Both the position numbers and the translations under genes were made by a program. The notes under the pieces are model-generated. The model worked only from the letters and a program-made list of their open reading frames with translations. It was not told where the DNA came from and did no database searches. Shown in pieces: positions 60,234 to 64,000 of a DNA stretch of 64,000 nucleotides. The stretch is from CAWBLP01 sp963789495 (GTDB lineage Bacteria > Pseudomonadota > Alphaproteobacteria > Acetobacterales > Acetobacteraceae): assembly GCA_963789495.1 (NCBI GenBank), contig CAWBLP010000023.1, positions 76,034-140,033 on the forward strand. Direction: 5' to 3'. Each line of letters opens with the position of its first letter. The first letter of the stretch is position 1.

Positions 60234-61502
60234 CTACGCGGACGTGGGATGTGGATGCTCGAGAAAAAAGCGCAGCATTTCGCGTGTGGCATCGGGCCCG
60301 CGCGGGTCGGTGTAGGAGCCGGTCGCGCTGCCGCCGAACCAGGCGTGCCCCCCGCCGTGCACGACCCATTGCTCGATCACCGTCCGCCCGGCCGCGTCCG
60401 TGCTCAGCGTGCGGCTGTAAGCGTGGCCGCCCGGGGCGCGGCCTTGCTCGGCGTGCTTGCTGAGTGCCGCCGCCTGGACCGACTGCGCCACAACCGCGTC
60501 GGCGTTGCGGGGGTTCACCGTGCTGTCACGATCGCCGTGAAAGACGATCGCCGGCACGATTTGCCGCTGCGCCCCGGACGGCGCGGCCGAGGTGCCGGGA
60601 GCGCCGATCCCCTGCATAGCCGCGAACGCCGATGGCATGTCGCGGGCCGCCCCGCAGGCGAGGCCCGAGTGCACCCCGATGGCGGCGAAGAGGTCAGGGT
60701 AGGCGTCGCCCATGATCGCGGCCGCGGCGCCGCCTGCGGAGAGTCCGGCGACGTAAACCCGCCGCGTATCGACCGCGTAGTCGCGCATGACTTGGCGCGT
60801 GATGCCGGCGATCAGCGACGGCTCCCCCTGGCCCCGCTGCTGGTCGCCCTCGCTGAACCAATTCCAGCACTTCTGCATGTTCGCGGAAGCAGTCTGCCCG
60901 GGATAGACCACCAGGCAGCTGTGTTCCTCGGCCGCCTCATTCATGCGCGTGCCCGCGGCGAAGTCGTCGGGCGATTGGGTGCAACCGTGCAGCAGGACGA
61001 TGAGGGGCGCGGGCCGGCCGGAATGGTAGCCGCTGGGCACGTAGAGTTTGTAGGGGCGACTTCCGGCCTCGTTGCTGAAGGTGGCAGCCAGGAACTGCGC
61101 GCCGTCCGGCACAGGAACTCGCGGCGCACCCGGGGACAGGCCGCGAAGTCCGCTAGCCGGCAGCTTGAGCTCGCCATGGCTGACCTGGTCGAGAAAGCCG
61201 CGCAGCGCTTCGGGCGCAGGCCTCACCCCCATCGCTGGGCTGAAGGGCAGCCCGCCGCCGCCGGCCGCCGCCGGCCTGGGCTGAGGCGCGGGCTTGGCCT
61301 GCCCCGTTCCGGCTGGCTCAGCCACGCCGTCGAGGGTTGGCGGGCTGCGCCGGGCAGCCGAGGTCGCCGTGGCCGGTGCCACGCCCGGCACAGCGTGACC
61401 GCCCCCGAGCATGCGTCGCAAAGCCGCAGTCGCCTCAGTGAGCCGTCCGGCACTGGTGAGGCGCGTCGCTTCGAGCAGGTCAGCGTTCAGGATGTTGGTC
61501 AT
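60234..61502 (-). CDS. PHB depolymerase (type-1 catalytic domain, LpqC/PhaZ family)
   Basis: 422-aa alpha/beta-hydrolase of the esterase PHB depolymerase family. An N-terminal low-complexity part (1-135, rich in Pro/Ala) precedes the hydrolase. The oxyanion segment LIVLLHGCTQSPDDFAAG is at 167-184, the lipase-box serine is Ser255 in GLSAGGAAAA, the Asp is in VFHGDRDSTVNPRN, and the His is in WVVHGGGHAWFGG. No clear signal peptide, so it may act inside on short-chain PHA or on other esters. ATG 61502 is preferred; earlier frame codons lack a ribosome-binding site. Next gene upstream is the CopG regulator on the same strand. Confidence 0.88.
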   Translation of the reverse strand: MTNILNADLLEATRLTSAGRLTEATAALRRMLGGGHAVPGVAPATATSAARRSPPTLDGVAEPAGTGQAKPAPQPRPAAAGGGGLPFSPAMGVRPAPEALRGFLDQVSHGELKLPASGLRGLSPGAPRVPVPDGAQFLAATFSNEAGSRPYKLYVPSGYHSGRPAPLIVLLHGCTQSPDDFAAGTRMNEAAEEHSCLVVYPGQTASANMQKCWNWFSEGDQQRGQGEPSLIAGITRQVMRDYAVDTRRVYVAGLSAGGAAAAIMGDAYPDLFAAIGVHSGLACGAARDMPSAFAAMQGIGAPGTSAAPSGAQRQIVPAIVFHGDRDSTVNPRNADAVVAQSVQAAALSKHAEQGRAPGGHAYSRTLSTDAAGRTVIEQWVVHGGGHAWFGGSATGSYTDPRGPDATREMLRFFLEHPHPTSA

Positions 61503-61623
61503 GTTCTTGGCTTTCAGTGCTGGGGACCCAGGCAGGCATCCCCGTTCGGAACCGGGATCGGCTTCCGTCGTCAGGGGTGGGCGTGGAGGGATCGACACTC
61601 TCGGCGCGGTCGGGCCGAGCGCA

Positions 61624-62100
61624 TCAGCGTGTGCAGCGACGGGCGCGCTGGCTGCGGGTTGCGGTCAGCTGCATGCGATCGGCCAGTGCGGCTTTGACCT
61701 CGGGACTGGCGTGCAGCGCACCCAGAACCGTAACCGAGGCGATCGCCGCGCGCGCCAACTCGGGCGTGACGTCACTCGCGATGCTGGCCAGGCCCAGCAC
61801 GTTGATGCGCAGGGCCTCGCCACGCTCCCGCGCGGCCTCCAGGTCCGCGCGGCCGTAGTGCCGCAGGCCGATGTCCAGCGTCTTTCGCGCCACTGCCTGC
61901 TGGACCGCGTCGGTGTGCCGATCGATCTGATTGCGGATAGCCGTCCGGATGAAGTCGGTGCGGTTGGAGTAGAACCCGTCCCGCACCAGCAGATCGATGT
62001 TGCCGAGGTCCACGTACCCGAGATTGATCGTGATTTTCTCGCTGTCAGCGCCTTTGGGCCGCAGCTCCTGCACGTTGCCGGCCATCATTCCACCGTCCAT
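61624..62100 (-). CDS. CopG/ribbon-helix-helix regulator
   Basis: 158-aa protein. The N-terminal RHH fold is EKITINLGYVDLGNIDLLVRDG followed by SNRTDFIRTAIRNQIDRH (residues 22-62). The C-terminal 90 residues are helical, of unknown function, longer than in simple CopG repressors. The start could be ATG 62100 or MMAG at 62088; the palindrome at 62090-62133 covers the first of these. It lies 121 bp upstream of the PHB-depolymerase gene on the same strand, and may regulate it and itself. Confidence 0.83.
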   Translation of the reverse strand: MDGGMMAGNVQELRPKGADSEKITINLGYVDLGNIDLLVRDGFYSNRTDFIRTAIRNQIDRHTDAVQQAVARKTLDIGLRHYGRADLEAARERGEALRINVLGLASIASDVTPELARAAIASVTVLGALHASPEVKAALADRMQLTATRSQRARRCTR

Positions 62101-62133
62101 CTACCATCTACATGGATGGTAAATGGATGGTGG
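62090..62133. promoter_or_regulatory. 44-bp imperfect palindrome over the CopG start codon
   Basis: Reading ccaccgtccatctaccatc one way and, from the other strand, ccaccatccatttaccatcc, two arms of about 21 bp meet near 62111. Inside are four CCATC/GATGG half-sites (62097-62101, 62104-62108, 62115-62119, 62125-62129). RHH repressors bind such short repeated half-sites cooperatively, so this is probably the CopG-type operator. Beyond it, 62134-62329 shows nothing. Confidence 0.6.
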
Positions 62134-62329
62134 AAAGCGCACTTGCAAGGGGCGGCCACTGATGGGTCACGACGGCTCCCAGCATTCTTTGTTCCTGGCC
62201 TGATCCTGGTGGATTGCAGCCAAAATTCCAGCGACCGTCCGCAGACACAGCAGCGTACGAAGACAGCGCTCGAAGCGCCGCCTGGGCCTCATCACGTCCT
62301 TACCGTAAATCTTCACACTGTTGTTGCCA

Positions 62330-62419
62330 GTGGACCTGTATGCGGCAGAGGTGGCGATCCGAGGTCAGTCGCCCGATGCCAAGCTGCGCGTGCGGTCGGA
62401 GCAGAGCGCGAAACCCGGA
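62330..62419 (+). pseudogene. IS66 TnpC-like transposase remnant
   Basis: A 30-codon stretch reads VDLYAAEVAIRGQSPDAKLR and RSEQSAKPG, the internal region of IS66 transposases (ELYAIE-x-IRGxxPxxRxxxR). No start, no catalytic residues. A short debris fragment. Confidence 0.5.
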
Positions 62420-62499
62420 TGTCGGTGGTCAGCAACCCAGCCCGCCACCACCGCCACCTATGCCGATGCCGTCGGCGCTGAGGAACACGACATCGCGGC

Positions 62500-62690
62500 G
62501 TGAGGACATTCGAAACGGTCGAGGAACGCCGCCTCGCCCTGATCGAGTTCCGGAAGACCTACAACGCCACCTGGCTGATCGAACGGCACGGCTTCATCAC
62601 GCCAGCAGCCGGCGGCAAATCAGCTTCAACCCGCCGCACTCGCGGCGTAGGCTTCAACCCGGTGTCTCAGAAACCGCGGCCGGTAACACA
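62500..62690 (+). pseudogene. IS3-type transposase C-terminal remnant
   Basis: Reads RTFETVEERRLALIEFRKTY then NATWLIERHGFITPA, followed by GFNPVSQKPRPV. This is the end of an integrase-core transposase (IS3/IS481 group), with the catalytic DDE residues missing. The AI-2E exporter start follows directly. Fragment only. Confidence 0.6.
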
Positions 62691-62694
62691 GATC

Positions 62695-63743
62695 ATGACC
62701 GATCCTTCCCAGGCTCTGCGCCGCTTGCCGTCTCGGACCACGGTCGCTGGTCTGGTCATCACTGCGTCGATAGTGCTGGTGCTGCTGGTGGCACCAGAGG
62801 TGTTGCTAATCGGGTTCGGGGGCGTGCTGCTGGCAGTATTCCTGGATGGCGGCTCCGGGCTCTTATCGCGTTGGACCGGCTTGCCGCGACTTGTCGCTCT
62901 GCCGCTTTTCATGGTGTTGATCGTCGGAGGGTTTGTACTGGTCGGATGGCTTGCTGCCCCGGTCGTCGCAGACCAGGTTGATCAGTTACAGGAACAAGTG
63001 CCGCGGGCTTTCCATTCACTTCGGGAGCGACTGCAGAGTCAGGCTTGGAGCCGTGCGGTGTTGGAGCAAGTCAAGCCAGAGCGGCTGATGTCTGCCGGTC
63101 AAGCGATTGCGGGTCGGGCCACTACGGCGCTCTCCGCCACTTTTGGCGTATTCGGCAACATGGCGATGATCTTCATCCTCGGTGTGTTCTTGGCCGCTGA
63201 CCCTGGCGCCTATCGCAAGGGTCTCGGCGCCTTATTCCCGCCCGAGGAGCGTCCTGCGGTCGACCACGTGTTGAACAAGCTGCGGGATGTGCTCCGCGGC
63301 TGGTTGCTGGCTCAGCTTGGCTCGATGGCGGTCATTGGCGTGCTGACGGCGGTAGGATTGTGGGTGCTCGGTATACCGTTGGTTGTGGCGCTGGGACTAC
63401 TCGCGGCGTTGCTGACCTTCATACCAAATCTTGGACCCATTCTGGCCGCCCTACCTGCCGGTAACTGCTGGCTTTGGCGGCAGACCCGATCACCGCCATC
63501 TGGGTATCATTGTTGTATATCGGTGTACAGGTAGTCGAAGGAAATCTGACTACACCCTTAATACAGCAGCAAACCATTGACCTAAGACCGGCTCTTACCA
63601 TAACAATGCAGTTACTTCTTGGCGTGCTGTTTGGCATCTTAGGTCTGGCACTTGCAGTGCCACTAACAGCAGTCGGAATTACGTTAGTGAAGACACTTTA
63701 TGTGAAAGGATATTTAGAACAGCAACCCATCCTGCTTACCTAG
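62695..63743 (+). pseudogene. AI-2E family transporter with frameshift
   Basis: Integral membrane protein of the AI-2E/PerM family, which exports quorum or small metabolites. ATG 62695, then a hydrophobic start (VAGLVITASIVLVLLVAPEVLLIG), a periplasmic-type loop (VADQVDQLQEQVPRAFHSLRERLQ), and the core GLGALFPPEERPAVDHVLNKLRDVLRGWLLAQLGSMAVIG. After LLTFIPNLGPILAALPA (about base 63465) the frame shifts by minus one; the true continuation LLALAADPITAIWVSLLYIG and QVVEGNLTTPLIQQQTIDLRPAL ends at 63743. About 350 aa if read through. The shift may be real in this degraded region. Confidence 0.78.
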
Positions 63744-63859
63744 CAGTCCTGCCCGACTGAGTTCACCCGGCCAGCGGACGCGCGACAGATACGTTCTGAT
63801 ATCACACGGGATTTGTGCGGTCGGCGACGGCCCAGGAGCGCTTCTGAGGCTCGATGTGG

Positions 63860-64000
63860 GGCTCTGGTGCCAACGGCTGGCCCCGGTATCGTGCGGGCCA
63901 TTCTGTGGCTGTGAGGGTGGCACGATGGCCAGGTTCCTGGGCTTGGAGGATCTGTTCGGGGGCGGCACTTCGACCGCGAGGTCATCATCCTGTGCGTGCG
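63860..64000 (+). mobile_element. IS6-family element, left end, continues off window
   Basis: The left terminus shows ggctctggtgccaacg (63860 on), close to the IS6-family end motif. The transposase gene begins 65 bp later. Right end not in the window. Confidence 0.65.
63925..64000 (+). pseudogene. IS6-family transposase start, frameshift in a G run
   Basis: ATG 63925 opens MARFLGLEDLFGG; the family then continues RHFDREVIILCVR, which appears one frame over from 63963. The five G at 63958-63962 need one more to keep the frame, so either the IS copy is dead or a base was missed. It has no complete domain in this window. Confidence 0.65.

Noticed and set aside
60201..61697. 498-aa plus-strand frame opposite the PHB depolymerase
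   Set aside because: Mirror frame of the hydrolase gene with Arg/Gly-rich composition and no motif.

Overview
The window looks like a high-GC alphaproteobacterial chromosome, most likely Acetobacteraceae or a close Rhodospirillales relative. The evidence is the block FYDLN-acid protein / aroA / cmk / rpsA / sppA / ihfB, the ybbN-LON-Trm112-DUF971 block, and intergenic GC-rich repeats of the 'gcgctgcccc-aaacccc' type. The lineage call is inference from gene order and protein style; no 16S gene is present.

Region by region. 1-2.7 kb: zinc and histidine genes (COG0523 GTPase, hisI, Zur-type Fur regulator, a frameshifted cupin). 2.7-12 kb: two tandem TauD-type dioxygenases, two TPR proteins around a DsbA-like and a VOC protein, a four-unit 37-bp tandem repeat, kynureninase and two small Pro/Tyr-rich envelope proteins. 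12.3-13.9 kb: an IS110-family element. 14-17 kb: MlaC-like protein, PhyH-type dioxygenase, DUF218 protein, cupin. 17.3-18.5 kb: an intact IS630 element inserted exactly at the stop codon of the FYDLN-acid gene. 19-24.4 kb: the core block aroA, cmk, rpsA, sppA, ihfB. 24.5-34 kb: aromatic-acid metabolism (paaK, paaI, paaG-like hydratase, a frameshifted VOC gene, an Lrp/AsnC regulator divergent from a fused indolepyruvate:ferredoxin oxidoreductase), nitroreductase and glutamate dehydrogenase. 34-38.5 kb: sugar-nucleotide and envelope genes (J-domain membrane protein, galU, phosphomannomutase/phosphoglucomutase, GT2 transferase). 38.5-45.4 kb: an ABC importer lacking a binding-protein gene, an NHL-repeat protein, an unknown 543-aa protein and a third TauD paralogue. 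45.4-47.9 kb: DUF971, Trm112, LON-domain and CnoX/YbbN genes, then tRNA-Gly(GCC).

From the tRNA to the right edge the window is accessory DNA. A tightly packed operon vapB-vapC-DUF6880-unknown-SRAP(YedK/HMCES)-recD2 comes first. A wrecked mobile zone follows: an integrase N-terminal stub fused to a truncated Tn3-family transposase, a TnpI-type tyrosine recombinase with an adjacent recombination site, an intact ISAs1 element with a 10-bp target duplication, and a tyrosine-integrase pseudogene with a 31-bp perfect inverted repeat. Then come a PHB depolymerase, a CopG/RHH regulator with a 44-bp palindrome over its start codon, IS66 and IS3-type remnants, a frameshifted AI-2E exporter and the left end of an IS6-family element.

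Functionally, the Lrp-type regulator, the ferredoxin oxidoreductase and the paaK/paaI/paaG genes form a coherent set for turning aromatic amino-acid-derived 2-oxo acids into arylacetyl-CoA thioesters and processing them. The most unusual items are the tnpI recombination site, the vapBC-to-recD2 operon and the structured RNA candidate after the glutamate dehydrogenase. Several genes carry single-base frameshifts; some may be sequencing errors, so treat them as provisional.
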